A DNA stretch of 64,000 bases from Climacium dendroides (GCA_950106755.1 OX467091.1:20291538-20355537), one strand, 5' to 3'; counted from the first letter of the stretch, positions 25,301 to 36,229 are shown. A program made the numbers and translations. The notes: a model not told the origin generated them from the sequence alone.

Positions 25301-25799
25301 CATCTCCTCCAATCTTGAGACTTGCTAATGTTTCCTCCGTAAATACATGACCAATCTTCTTCAAACCTCTAAGACTTGGCTCTTTCTCCGCTTGTCTAAT
25401 ATGCTTATCAATATCCGATGGTAATTGTGTCGCTACTGGCTTCACCTTCTTCGCCACTGTTTTGTACTTTGTATATACAGCAACTTCCTTTTTCAATCCA
25501 TAGCTCCCACATTCATCAAATAATGACATCGCCTTGAAGATTTCATCATATAATGTTTGCGAATGTATGCTGATCACAACGTCAATAGTATCACCCTCCA
25601 TTCCATACATTTCCAATGTCTTCAAAAATTGCATTACATTATCCGTCATACCTTTCTCTTCATAGACTCCATGAATGCTTTCTTCGTCCAAAAGTAAGTT
25701 CATACTCCTCAAATTATTCTCCATTTTTCTCACAACCTTCTTATATATACGGTCTAAATCTCCAATACACACAAACCGCACAAACCCACACTCTGTCAT
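22350..25799 (-). CDS. pol: Pol polyprotein: reverse transcriptase, RNase H, integrase
   Basis: About 1149 aa. RT spans roughly residues 200-420 with YSGYDQFQL, LPQGATNSV and the catalytic FIDD box (about 368). RNase H starts with TVDTSPIAIG (about 535) and ends near ADMLSRA. Integrase has the HHCC zinc domain (HDALWAGH...CVTCQ, about 760-800), then the core with D (WVIDLV), D (RADRGEL) and E (GKSERGH), then a GPY-type C-terminal module (WFGPYVV). Start taken at the ATG at 25799; a stop at 25815-25817 precludes direct extension upstream. There is no frame overlap with gag: a 95-bp gap with stops separates them, so expression needs re-initiation, splicing or a separate RNA. Confidence 0.93.
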   Translation of the reverse strand: MTECGFVRFVCIGDLDRIYKKVVRKMENNLRSMNLLLDEESIHGVYEEKGMTDNVMQFLKTLEMYGMEGDTIDVVISIHSQTLYDEIFKAMSLFDECGSYGLKKEVAVYTKYKTVAKKVKPVATQLPSDIDKHIRQAEKEPSLRGLKKIGHVFTEETLASLKIGGDGFLLELERKKFRDMLSTHGKAFASSSDEIGCVHPSVVAPMVIFTVPHVPWDLKPIPVPRALLPKLIELLKEKVRMGILEPSMAPYSNRWFTVPKKSGALRFIQDMQPANKVTIRNKGSGPIVDEVAEAFAGHAIYSIGDLYSGYDQFQLAFESRDLTTMKTPLGLVRMCTLPQGATNSVAHMQNAMNQILKEFVPHKTIPFIDDIPIKGCEEANRDCSIQNDGCRTFVSEHIRDVDNILSRLEEVNLTLSIEKSRFGTNEILVVGHQCGWYGRKPNPEKVDAIGKMKACSNTTEVRRFLGACVFYQIWIPHFAHISEALYKLLRKKNKFVWKHEQDLAMKELKNILQSPPILKQVEYESGRPVIVTVDTSPIAIGWAVGQNDAEGNRFAIRFGARILTERQRAYPQVKRELWGVLTALKAERNYIIGADVVLETDCLPLLGMISNCNSPDIAMLRWIAYIKSLNPILKHITGKMNPVADMLSRAKYFDEEEIMSYEKDEDIEDEGYVLATDIQSGVNEALPFREELYNGRLRDIGFYISTLERQEGWTDKAFKDIRHQSYGYLLQDGFLWKKAKRTDGLPLRVIDDFETKNQVLREFHDALWAGHRGIWATYTKIKERYWWKGLYKDVEEFVASCVTCQLQSKIRYRDELHPTYPPSIHFQWVIDLVIMPPGVWGMRYLVLAREELSNFVEGRALRTKTTEAVCRFILEDIFSRYRSIGQMRADRGELDVVEARNFFERYGVKLRLTTAYNPEANGKSERGHPPIIHALVKACKGKANIWPKLLPFSLWADRTTHSTVTGYMPIELMHGHKPMMPGEESIPTWVFLSWEDNITRERLLEIRIQQLGRLPEDMEIALERLKVARLGNKERFDKTHRLRIKEIEEGDWVLMFDSTLENQHSTVKKFSRRWFGPYVVMKKNGNATYTLRELDGTMLRIPVAGKRIKAFRRRDGRFDSNDLHLIFNPQMAQEDIGDDDDVYLGDDHR

Positions 25800-25894
25800 A
25801 CCCAAAATTCCACTCTCAATAGTATGTACACCGGGGAATTTTAGACTTCTAGATTCATGTGCACCCGCGGACCCCCATACTCCGCGCGTGCTCT

Positions 25895-28594
25895 CTAGAA
25901 ATCCTCAAAGTCATGAGAGCGAAATTTCAATGGCCCTTCTCTGAGTTGAAGTCGATGCCTTTCATTCTCAGGCTTCACTGTCAAGAATTGAACAGACTTT
26001 TTACCATCAAGACTTCGAATTCGTGCATAATGAGATCCATCATCCAATACTTTGGTCTCCATTCTTGAGGCGGTAATATATGGTTGGCCTAGTATAACTG
26101 GATATGCTCCTTGATTTGATACAAAGAAATTCTGCTCCACTTCCACATCTCCAATCCTAGCACGAATTGATGGACAAGCTCCGTATAACTGACTGCGACC
26201 GTTATTGGCCGCTCTCATCACCCAACCATGATGGATATCAATTGGCCATTTGCCCTTCTCATAGACCTGTCGAGACATAATATTAATCTCTGAACCATGG
26301 TCTACAAGGGCCAAAATTAATTCGTCATGGTCTCCAAGCCTCACCCGCGTTTCTGTAGTAGCCCTTGCCCAAAATGGTTGAAAGAATTCTGACTTTTCTC
26401 CATCCTCCCTGTCCATTGATGAATCAATGGCACAATCAAAGGTATTGGCCTCCATTTGAAGTCTCTCTTCGCACAACACCATTGAGACCATATTATCTTT
26501 CATCTCTTCCGTTTTTATAATACGCTCCATTGACCCAACCTTGGTCTCAAAGTTGCTCACCCCTTCTAAACTCTTGGCCATAGTACCATCATTCACTACA
26601 AGACTCTTTGCCGCAACAACACCTCCTTCCATTTCACTTGCACAATCATTAATAAATATATGCAAAATCTCATGTTCATCAAGAGTCAGATCAAGACCTT
26701 CTTCCACTTCCTCTCTTCCATTAAATACAACATCTTGCTCCTCCTTGTTTGATTCAACCATCAGAGCAAATACTTCTCCAATCTCCGTTTCTTCTTCTTC
26801 AGTGACATGCGTATCCAAAGCCTCCACCATAACTGTCTCAGCCGTCATTTGCCTCTTCCTCTTGATAATATCAATAATCAACTCATGAAAATCCTTCTTT
26901 GCAATACCAAGAGCTTCTCTGAGTGTAAACTCAATTTTTGCATCAAGAATTCTCTCCTCCAAAACTCCCTTTAAATCAATAGAAGTTTCAATATCAGATT
27001 GGAGCTTATAAGCAGGTCCCTTTGCCTTGGTCTTGATAGAAGTCTCCTTCTCTCTTTCCTTCTCCTTGCCACTTGACTGACCCCAATCACTATCAGGAAG
27101 CGGTGCATCTCCAGGATGTATAAAGGCAGGGTTAGGTGTCTTTGCCCGCGTAGTAACCTTACGCCTCTCTTCTGTAGGAGCCTTAGCTTGCCCTTGAGGT
27201 CTTCTCTTAGATGTTGGCTCTTCATTATTATCCTCACCAACCCTCCCTCTCTTCTCTTCAACTGAGACTTCATGTTGTTCATTGTCACCTTGTACTTCAC
27301 CCAAAAACGCTCTAATACTGGTGGCATCAACTAAGTCTTCCCACCCAGTGGCTCTCCTAATAGCATGTGCTCCTCTTTTCATTATCTCTACATCCATAAT
27401 TTTAGAAGCATTAACCGCCAGACAACGATCAATTCCAATACTGTAACTCGTTGCCTCTTCTGCGAGCAAAGTACTAGATTTTCCCACCTTATCTTCCAAA
27501 AGCTTCTTCATACCTCCTTTGCCAAAGTTAGTAGACAAAGGTAAATCCACTGCCGCATCATGAAGCTTGCCATCTTTGAAATACACAATTCCCTTCTTAA
27601 TAGTCTCATCAAGCTCCTTGCAATCACGAAGTCTGTGCTCTTCACCTTCTTTGATCACATGATCGCAAAATACACACCTCTTCACATATTTCCTCCCACT
27701 ATCAGATGAAGGAGAAGAACCAGAAGCTTGTGCCTTTCTCAACTCAGTCACTTCCACCTTGAGTTCTTTGAAACCCTTGATAAGCTCTTCAAGGGTTTCC
27801 TCACTTACTGGTTTTATAGACTTTAGAGTAGATGGAGAGTTTGATGGCGCAAATGATACCTTACGTTCCTTCGTGACTGTGTGAGGTGACTGCACCACTT
27901 GTAAAGTAGAACCTCTCCCTTTCACTCGTCGTTGCTTGGCTAATAGACCAACAGTCTCTTCAACCCTCCTCCAATCATTTGTAAAACCTCCTTCAGTAGT
28001 CCGATCTCCAAGAAGAATAAGAAGTCTGTCTTCCAAGAGATCATCAGCTGCTTGAAGAAACAGCTCTGCCTTCCTGGCATCTAGAAGGTGCTTCTCTGCC
28101 ATAGGTAGTTGATTATATTTCTTCTCGAAGTCCCGAAGCAATTCATTTGGGCCCATATCTTTACCAGGTTGCCCTTCCACCCAGTCTAAAAAGGATCTTT
28201 TAGTCATCCTTTCAGAATCCTCTTCAAAAAACTCATCCCTCAATCTTTCTTCAAAAATAGTCCATGTCTCAACAGCACCATCCAATATAATCTCTCGAAT
28301 TCTCTCACGAATCTCCGGCACAACAGCAAGACCAAAAGTCTGAATCATCCGGTTTTCGGAAACCAGATGCACCTCCATCTCACATAGATACACCTTTAAA
28401 AACTTCGTAATATCTTTCCCATCAAACCTCCCAATCTTATCAACAACGCCCTTGAGAGCCTTGGTAGACCCATAAGTATCAATGGGTTGTACTCTTTGAT
28501 GCTCCATGAACATCTCAAGAGCACCAAGCACCCTCTCCATATCATTCCTGGTACCACCAGGTCCAGGACCAGAATCTCCTCCACTCTCTCCCAT
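25895..28594 (-). CDS. gag: Gag-protease polyprotein
   Basis: About 899 aa. The N-terminal 250 residues are helical and gag-like (FLKVYLCEMEVHLVSENRM, ILDGAVETWTIFEERLRDEF). A zinc-knuckle-like CxxC...H...C cluster (CVFCDHVIKEGEEHRLRDC) lies near residue 315, then a basic, disordered linker. The C-terminal part is a retroviral-type aspartic protease: LVDHGSEINIM near residue 765 and VILGQPYI later. The active site reads D-H-G-S instead of the common D-S/T-G-A. Start taken at the ATG at 28594. Protease is thus fused to gag and not to pol. Confidence 0.88.
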   Translation of the reverse strand: MGESGGDSGPGPGGTRNDMERVLGALEMFMEHQRVQPIDTYGSTKALKGVVDKIGRFDGKDITKFLKVYLCEMEVHLVSENRMIQTFGLAVVPEIRERIREIILDGAVETWTIFEERLRDEFFEEDSERMTKRSFLDWVEGQPGKDMGPNELLRDFEKKYNQLPMAEKHLLDARKAELFLQAADDLLEDRLLILLGDRTTEGGFTNDWRRVEETVGLLAKQRRVKGRGSTLQVVQSPHTVTKERKVSFAPSNSPSTLKSIKPVSEETLEELIKGFKELKVEVTELRKAQASGSSPSSDSGRKYVKRCVFCDHVIKEGEEHRLRDCKELDETIKKGIVYFKDGKLHDAAVDLPLSTNFGKGGMKKLLEDKVGKSSTLLAEEATSYSIGIDRCLAVNASKIMDVEIMKRGAHAIRRATGWEDLVDATSIRAFLGEVQGDNEQHEVSVEEKRGRVGEDNNEEPTSKRRPQGQAKAPTEERRKVTTRAKTPNPAFIHPGDAPLPDSDWGQSSGKEKEREKETSIKTKAKGPAYKLQSDIETSIDLKGVLEERILDAKIEFTLREALGIAKKDFHELIIDIIKRKRQMTAETVMVEALDTHVTEEEETEIGEVFALMVESNKEEQDVVFNGREEVEEGLDLTLDEHEILHIFINDCASEMEGGVVAAKSLVVNDGTMAKSLEGVSNFETKVGSMERIIKTEEMKDNMVSMVLCEERLQMEANTFDCAIDSSMDREDGEKSEFFQPFWARATTETRVRLGDHDELILALVDHGSEINIMSRQVYEKGKWPIDIHHGWVMRAANNGRSQLYGACPSIRARIGDVEVEQNFFVSNQGAYPVILGQPYITASRMETKVLDDGSHYARIRSLDGKKSVQFLTVKPENERHRLQLREGPLKFRSHDFEDF

Positions 28595-28625
28595 TACCAA
28601 AACCAAAACTAGTAGCCCCTTAGCT

Positions 28626-28643
28626 CTCTCAGTGGAAGCACCA
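28626..28643 (-). promoter_or_regulatory. Primer-binding site
   Basis: Two bases after the 5' LTR the minus strand reads TGGTGCTTCCACTGAGAG. TGG is the complement of a tRNA 3' CCA. The tRNA is not initiator Met (which would give TGGTATCAGAGC); I cannot name it. Confidence 0.7.
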
Positions 28644-28645
28644 AA

Positions 28646-31398
28646 TGTCGGGTAATAAGAGTTTGCTTAGGGGAAACACAGGGTTTTTTGCTGCAACTAG
28701 AAGTGATTAGGTTTGAGAGCAAGTGAAAACAAAGTCAGGTCTTTGATTTATAACACCAAACTAAGAGAATACAATAGATGATAATACTTCAAGTGGAGGG
28801 AACTAAAGCTGTCCGTAAATAAATGGATGAACCATCAAGGTAAAAGAATAATCTTGAATACGCAAGAGTATGTATACAAGTATAGGTAGAAATACTTGTA
28901 TTCAAATACAAACGTCTTTATACCAAATATACAATATGTATAAAAGTCGTGTACGTATAGTCGTACAATACAAGTATAAAATACGCATAAAATTCGTGTA
29001 CGTATATACGTATAAATATGTGTATATGAATATGTAGAATACGTATATAATAGACCGTATATACACCGTATAAATATTAATACAAGTGTTTGTGTGGTTC
29101 TAAATGAAGTAGGAATCAAAACCGCAAGCCTTGAAACTCTTGAAGAAAGCAGCAACACTAAAATGGATGCTCCAAACACATCATAATCTCAAATGAAGTG
29201 TGTTATAAGTTTTTGAAAAGCTAACAACACCATCTACTCTTCCTCCAAATTTCAACAGAATCGAACTTACAAGTCATAAGTTATAGTCTTTCAAAGTTGG
29301 TGCTCCAAAATCCCTTGGCAACCGAACATGCATACACCTTGTAAGACATAAAATGCTCAAAAACGCTCCAAATTGCTTGATATTTGAGTCTTTGAAAAGC
29401 TTAAAGTATCATAAAGATCTCCTCCAAAACTGAACTCAAAATTCCAAATACTCCTCCTTCTATAGCACCCCAAACTTAAGCACTTCAAATTTGCTTGGCA
29501 ACTGAATGTACATGTGCTAGTTTCGGCCACAAAATGTTCAATAATACTCTAAAACTCTTGAAACTTGAAAGGTTGGAATCCTAACTTGCCTTAAAACTCT
29601 ACACCAAATGTTCAATTCCAAATTCCACCCTACCTAAGTTCTATGACACTCCAAATTCAAAACTAAAGTTTGTAGAAACGGTCTCTAACTTCATCTCCTT
29701 CTTCCTATCACTCCTTCACATTTCTGTCTATAACTTTTGTTTCACAAACTCAATTTACAAGTGTGATAGCTTTTTGAAAAGCTAACAATAAGACCTACAC
29801 TTCCTCTAAATTTCACTTGAATACAAGAAATATTGAGTCTGCAGGAGAGGCTCGAAGTCTCCACTTCTCTAATCGGATAGCAGCAGACCTTCCCTCACTC
29901 TTTTACTCATAACTTTCTCATAACAACTCCAAATCAAGTGAAACTAGTGCCAAAAGAAGCGCAAGAACAAGGTGTGCAACTCTGCCAAATCTCAAATCAA
30001 AATTCGTCTCCTACACAAAGCCTTAGTCGCTCGAAAATCACAGTATGCAAAAACTTTTTTCTTTTTCCATAACAACACACAAAAAAAAGAAGAGATGGAG
30101 GAGGAAGCTCCCTCCTTCCTTATCTCCTCTCCTAAGGACCACATCAGCCCATGACTTGACCCATAAGGCATCTAGAAGCCCATTGGTTGAGGTACTACTC
30201 CCTCTTATCTCCACTACATCTTCTATTCATTTACTAAAATCTTAGAAATTCAACTAGAAGGGAAAAACCAAGTAGGAAAAAAAACCCTTCTCACAACTTA
30301 TTGTAGGAACTTTAGAACAAGTTAAGGTTCCTCTAAACTCAACATAAAAAAAACACTGGATTACAAATCAACCGCTCTTAAAGGTATTTTAAGAGGAAAT
30401 AAATGACTAAACATGTAAAAACTCAAGGATTTGAAGAACTACTTCGGAAATGAAACTAGCCCTCCGTTGACTACTCAAATGACTGAGTTGCCCTTGAAGC
30501 CAAAGGCGATGCCCAACTTCACTTGAAATGCGACTAACCATCTGCCTTTCAGCGTTATTCTCAAAACGTCCTTCAAATATCATTTGATGATCTCCAGAAA
30601 GCGTAGATTCAGCCTCCAAAACAATAACCAAGGCCCTGGTATCAAGTTGAATACTTGCAGCTGCAAATTGAAAATTACTTGGGTCTGGATCTGTTCGCGG
30701 TTGAACACAACGCTCAGAAGGCTCAACTTCATCGCGTACACGACGTCTTGAAGTAGAAGGCAAATCAGGATCAAACAGCGGTTGAGATAATGGTAGCTCC
30801 CAATCCTCAAGATTCTGCGAATCCATCACTACAAATAACTGAATCCAAAATCAAAGCCTAAACAGGTTCTTCTAAACCAAGGAATGTAACCCATTCCCTT
30901 TATACAAAACTAATAGCTTCATTGAGAAGCTAATTCCAACTAACCAATCCCAAGTCAAATATTTATAGGTATATGTTTTTGTCTCAAAAGAAAACCTATG
31001 TAGAAATGGATCAAGGTACACTGCTTCGTTCATCTGATACCACACGATGCAACCATCAACGGTATAAAACCGTTGTGGGGCTAACAATCAACGCCAAGTT
31101 GCGGACTTGGCTGGTTGTTGAAGTCCCCGTTAGTTGTCGACTGGTTCCGGGTTCGAATACCATCGGGCCCGTTGAATCAATCTGAGCAGCGGCAACTTGG
31201 CACCGCTAGTGAAGGCAGGAAATAACCAGCCAGCCAGCCTCCTACTTCCCCTGAGCTAAGCGACAAGATGTAGTACAAAACCCAAACCGTGGATTTCTCC
31301 ACGACCCCACCTTTTCTAACTCAATCCTTATACTCCATTGACGTTCTAAAGAGTTCTTTTCGTAGTTTTTAAACACCACACCTATTTACAACACGACA
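28646..31398 (-). repeat. 5' LTR (element is on the minus strand)
   Basis: Same length and almost the same sequence as the copy at 19554-22306. The promoter of the element should be here: TATAAATA at 30960-30967 on the minus strand, which would start transcription near 30930. Confidence 0.93.
30407..30826 (-). CDS. 140-codon ORF inside the 5' LTR
   Basis: Copy of the LTR ORF in the 5' LTR. Here it would be the first ORF of the genomic transcript, in the leader before gag, if the TATA box at 30960-30967 is used. An upstream ORF of this size would be expected to lower gag translation unless bypassed. Function unknown. Confidence 0.35.
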   Translation of the reverse strand: MDSQNLEDWELPLSQPLFDPDLPSTSRRRVRDEVEPSERCVQPRTDPDPSNFQFAAASIQLDTRALVIVLEAESTLSGDHQMIFEGRFENNAERQMVSRISSEVGHRLWLQGQLSHLSSQRRASFISEVVLQILEFLHV

Positions 31399-32664
31399 CC
31401 GGTCGAGTCGGAACCGGAAGAGTGCCCCGAGGAACCTCTGACCGATCCAAGGACAAAGAAGTAGAAGTCAACAGATCCGGGGTCACGAGCCAAACCACCG
31501 GTGATGGAAAAACGGGAGTCAAGTAAAGGTCCAGAAGTAGAATCCAAATCAGCATTTTTCAATGCTGGGTTTGAATGGATACGTGAAGCAAAGGTGCTCC
31601 ATGACAGCCTGACGGATCTGGTAATAGATATGGCGGAAGTTTTGAAGGTAAAACCAGATCAGATTGTGGAAGTAGTCAAACGATTGTCCAAACCGGAAGA
31701 CCTAAAGCAGAGGGAGGACCGGATTCAGGAGTTGGAAGCGGATCGGAATCAACTCCAAGCCCGACTGAATTGGGCAGAAGGGAAGATGGTAGCTTCAAAG
31801 GAGAAAGAGAAGGAAGCCCTCTCTCTTGTCAAGAACCTATCCGAAGCAATCGACATCAAAGTCGACGTCATCACGAAAGCAGCTCTGTTTGATTCGAAAA
31901 TGATACAGGAGGGCCACATCATTGGGACCAAGATGGTGACCATCCTCGTAGACTTCACTGCAAGGATAGAGCGGGTTTTAGGAGAATTACGACAAGTGCT
32001 GGCAGCCATCGATCCAAATCAGGTAATGGATTTCTCAACCTTTCCGGAACTCCCTTTTGTTTCGAGTACTCCAGGGAGACCATTAGTGGATTGAGTAGCT
32101 CGGATGGAGGGACTGAGAGGGATACTCACGCCAACCGAGCCCACTTCCAACAAGATATGGATGACGGAGTTAAATTTGAGGCCAACTTCGGAACCGGAAC
32201 ATGAGTCCACTGTGAAATCGGTTCCGGTACCATCCAAAGTCTCAACCCCAGAAATCCCTAGGGCGCAGACGGTACCCAACCATTTGAGGGGATCGTTCAA
32301 AGTTCCAGGACAGTAGGTTAGAGGAGATCTCATCAACCAGATCGGTGGAATGACCAATCCGGCCCGGATGAATCCGGAAGGGTTCTCGCATATGCAAGAG
32401 ACTACACCAGAAAAGAGAAGCGAACCCGCAATACTGGAGGAGACACCGCCAGAGAAGATGAAGGAAGTTCAAGTCATTGAAGATTCCGAAGAAGAAAGTG
32501 CACATTCCACTTCCGGAACGGAGGGGGATAGCAATCCGTCTCCTGCAACGCGCCACATCCAAACTCGAGCAACAATGAAAACGACTCTGGCCAGAAGCGT
32601 GAAGGGAACGCCAACCAGTCAAGTGGGTAGCCGCTTGAAGAAGGGTCGAAGGCCAAAGCATTAG

Positions 32665-33860
32665 AACTCTTAGGAAGGGTAGTATCGGATCTAAAACGGG
32701 TTTCCGAGCGTGGGCCCAAGTTCCAGAATTTTAGGCAAGTAGTTCAGGAATTTCCGGCTTTCTCGGGACAACAGTGACTGGCCTTTCCGGATATCTCGGG
32801 GGTTCAGTGATTGGTTATCTTGATTTCCGGGTTCCTTTTCAAGCTTTTAGGAGTTGACTTTGGATTTTCAGTTAATATTTAATGGCAAACAAGTTAGTGG
32901 TTTGTCATTCCATCCCAATCCCATCTTAGTACTTTTACGTATGTATTTCAATTTTCCTTCTTAATCTAAGTTAGCCAGGGTACCTCTAGTTGCACTTTGC
33001 TTGTAGAGTTTTAGCTGGCGTATGCGTTTGTGTTGTATCCTTGTATTGGAGTAAGAGAGGGAAGGGAGAGGAGAAGTCCGGATCTCGAACTATGGATCTC
33101 TTGGATGATAAGGTAATCAGGAGGAAATGCAAGCTGAATAGGGAAGTGTGAGTGTTACGTGCCTTCAAATTGCCGGAACAGCGATCCGGATAGAGAGGTA
33201 GAGGTCTCTGTGAGTCCAGAACTAGGAAGGTTCTATGCGGAGATAAGCAACCGCCAAAGGAAAGGATCTCCCGCTACTCCAGAAGGTCTACCAACCTCCA
33301 CCTCAGTACGTTGTTTTCTCCTTGAAAACCTACTCCTTTGAATCTATAAGTTCTAATCCGTCGTTGTAGTAAGAAAGGTGTAAGGATTTCTTTGTGTGAC
33401 TTGTTTCTGGATCGGCCAATCCGGAAACTATGAGAGAATACTCCTCCCTCCTCCTACAACTACGTTGTCTTGGGTGTGTAGTTGATTAGGATTAGGGTGT
33501 AGAGAGGTTAGCTACACAAGTGGTGAGTCCCCACCCCTTTCTAAACCAAGGGCGGATCCTCTGAGGATGAAATAGAGGTAACAAAAAACGTAAATTAGAA
33601 AAGACGGATCTAGGTTCCGGAGGTGGTCCGGATCTGGAACGAAATCCAGAATGTATTTAGTTTCCGAAACCAGGTAGGGAAGTGAAACGAAGGGAATTAA
33701 GAGAGTAGTCACGATCCGAATACCTCTAATTCAAACGATATCATACTAGAGTTCCCTAGAACGATAATTCGTGTCATCTTGCAACAATTCGTCGTTGTAA
33801 GGATACTTACAGCTAACTGCGGGTACGATAGATATTGTTGGTGAATATGGCTTCTAAATT
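32665..33860. other. 3' non-coding part of the older retroelement
   Basis: Continues the CCGGAA-rich composition until about 33830, then returns to AT-rich sequence. Contains short frames only. Its 3' border was not found. Confidence 0.35.
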
Positions 33861-36219
33861 TTCAAACTCATGGTCTGTTGGTTATCAATCCAACCTCACT
33901 ATGAGAATAAAACAAGTCTCAAATATATAGGCAAAGAATCCCACTTCATCATCACAATACAATATGAGGCTAAACAATGATTTAGTCCATACTACCTGCA
34001 ACAACAAAAGTTTACAATGAAAGGAAAGCCAAATTACACACTACACATCATACAAATGAAAGTTTACAATGAAAGAAAAGTCACAATACACAACACTCTC
34101 AATCACAATCACATATTTTTGTATCACATCGTCTTGAATTGCACAAAATCCTATAAAACATAAGTTTAGTTGAAAACTCATTTTAGATTATAACCATCAC
34201 TCTAAAATGTCTTAAATGCCTTCTATTGTTGCCAACTTACCACAATAATTGGAATGTCATTTGTGACGGCTAAGCCTCCTTAATCTCCTTCCTTTTATAC
34301 TCACTAGTGTGCCTTGTGTCATTGCCACGATATTATACAAAATAAAAATAAAAGTTGTTTTCTTTATTTTTTTATTTCATAAAAACTTTGAAATTCAATA
34401 TTTTTTCTATTGTAAGTTAGAACACCACAAAATAAAGTTCATGCACCACTCCTCACAAATGACTTTCTGATAATTGAAAATACATGACCAAGGGTTGCAT
34501 AGTTCCAAAATATCTCACTGTGACAAAGAAAATAAACAAATAAAATACAATAAATAATCCATCTGGTAAGATAGGCTTTGGGTTTAGTTTAGGGTTTGGT
34601 TTGGTTAATGATCATGCTAGTATGTAAATTACAAAGTGTCACAATTTATATATTAAATCACAATTGAAGAGTTATAAGGCTAAATATGGGTCATATATAG
34701 GGACTTTTAAAGGTTAACAATTATAATTATATACTATTAATGACATAACATAGTAACAATGGAAGTATCATTAAAAATAATATTAATTTAATCATATATT
34801 TTTTAAATTTTATATTGAATTACTACTATTATTTATACTACTACTGGAAATATTATATTGCTCATAGCTAGAATTTGTATAGCCAAAGTTTATATAAAAC
34901 ATCTTATCACCTTATGAACTTTGATTGTTAGAAAAGAGTTTGAAGTGTATTAATTTTCAAATAATGAAGTTTTGATTCTATTAAAGGATTTTGGAGGGTT
35001 TAGAGGGTTGTTTTAGGCCTATTTCTTTTGTTGTTTTTCCAGAAGTTAAAGAACAGCTTGTTATTAAAAAAAATGAAAATGAAAATGAAAATTCTTAAAA
35101 TGAAAAAAAAAAAAAAAAAAAAAATTTTAAAAAATTCAAATTTTTTTTATATGACATGAAAATTTCTTGGCCATATCATATTGTTGTTGCAACGCAGTTT
35201 CTATGTTCACAGGAGCTTGGGAACTCGCAGGACTTGCAACCCTCCACAAGCCTTAAATCTCCCCTAGTGTTATTAGCAGTTTTTAATTTTGCATTTACAG
35301 AGTTACTTACTGAACACATTTTTCATTTCCTATGGGATGTTAGTAGTTCATTATTTTCTAAATAAGAAGTTACTAATAGTGATGTTTGGCTATACTTGAT
35401 CATGCAGGCAATCAACTTGTTTTCTTTTCGTTGGGGCTTAAGATACGTTCAAACCTCGCTTTCTAGAGGACCGGGTCTTAAAGATAACAATTTGTAAAAG
35501 CAGGCACAATGGATTATGATAGGCATGGTTGTATTTATGACCGCACTTTGTCTATAGCAAGTTAGTTTACCACACTCTATTTTTGCTCTTGTTCAAACTT
35601 GGTGAATTGGTGTGTAAATATTAGTTGCCATGATGGACTTGGCATGTTAGTTCTCATTGGCTATTCACACCAAAAAAAGGTGTTAGGGCTTTTTACAAAG
35701 GAATGTGGGTCCCCTTGCGGCGGGTCACTCTCTTTCCAGGTGGATTTTTTTCTTTTTGTTTCACTCTAGTGCTTGAATGCTGCTCTACCTTGCTGCCATT
35801 TTTTCCATTTTTGTTCTAGAATTGCTTCTATTTGCATTATGTTTTTCTCATATGAACTTTGTGATAGTCGAGGTCATGTAAAGGAGATCCATCAATGGGG
35901 TGTGTGTGTGTGTGGAATTGGAGATTCCCGAAGTGGCAACCTATCAAGAAGTGGCAGGCATAAAGGTACACATTGGTCTTTTGAACACAACTATTCTTTC
36001 ATCACTTAAAATTCACAAATGCAAACACGTTCTTGTAGGATTTTTTTGCTCAAAAATTGTCGCTCTGAAAGATAAAGAATGTGCCACCCAAATAATGTCA
36101 TTGTTTGCGGGCTTGCCTCCTAGATTAGGATTCTGTTTACTATTCACTTTTATTTTCCTGAACGTCTTCCCGTTGTAGACTGTTGTTTCTCATTATTTTT
36201 TATCGTTCAATCGTGGCTT
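33861..36219. other. AT-rich intergenic DNA, no gene seen
   Basis: Includes a duplicated GAAAGTTTACAATGAAAG motif (34010-34080) and a long A run (35104-35123). No coding signal. Confidence 0.45.
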
Positions 36220-36229
36220 GGCATAGAAT

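Larger units (their letters stand above)
19550..31402 (-). mobile_element. Ty3-type LTR retrotransposon, complete, 11.85 kb
   Basis: The element is 19554-31398, flanked by CCGG at 19550-19553 and 31399-31402. Two LTRs of 2753 bp with TG...CA ends enclose a minus-strand primer-binding site, a gag-protease ORF, a pol ORF in RT-RNase H-integrase order (Ty3 order) and a purine tract. Both long ORFs are open and the active-site residues of RT, RNase H and integrase are in place. The two LTRs differ at only one position that I noticed (22232 T versus 31324 C), so insertion was recent. There is no chromodomain after integrase. A 4-bp target duplication is shorter than the 5 bp typical of the family; the junctions permit no 5-bp solution with TG/CA ends. 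Confidence 0.93.
18866..32664 (+). pseudogene. Gag-like ORF of an older plant retroelement, split by the LTR retrotransposon and stopped three times
   Basis: Removing 19554-31398 and one CCGG copy joins the reading frame exactly: the 229 codons from 18866 continue at 31403. The same frame then runs to 32664 with in-frame stops only at 31462 (TAG), 32092 (TGA) and 32314 (TAG), about 650 codons in all. The N-terminal part (LRGRPVTWTEDIGADVYQF, VNTIFGAMENLAVHWG, STYLFHLYHQQELL) resembles the gag-like 'putative plant transposon protein' domain of plant LTR elements. The middle (31690-31820) is a charged coiled coil (EDRIQELEADRNQLQARLNW) and the C-terminus is basic (SRLKKGRRPKH). Alternatively the three segments were separate ORFs, but one shared frame argues for a single decayed one. 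No protease or polymerase of this element is visible. Confidence 0.6.

Noticed and set aside
22350..28594. An endogenous pararetrovirus in place of a Ty3 element
   Set aside because: LTRs, a tRNA-type primer site, a purine tract, an integrase with intact DDE and a target duplication all point to an LTR retrotransposon.
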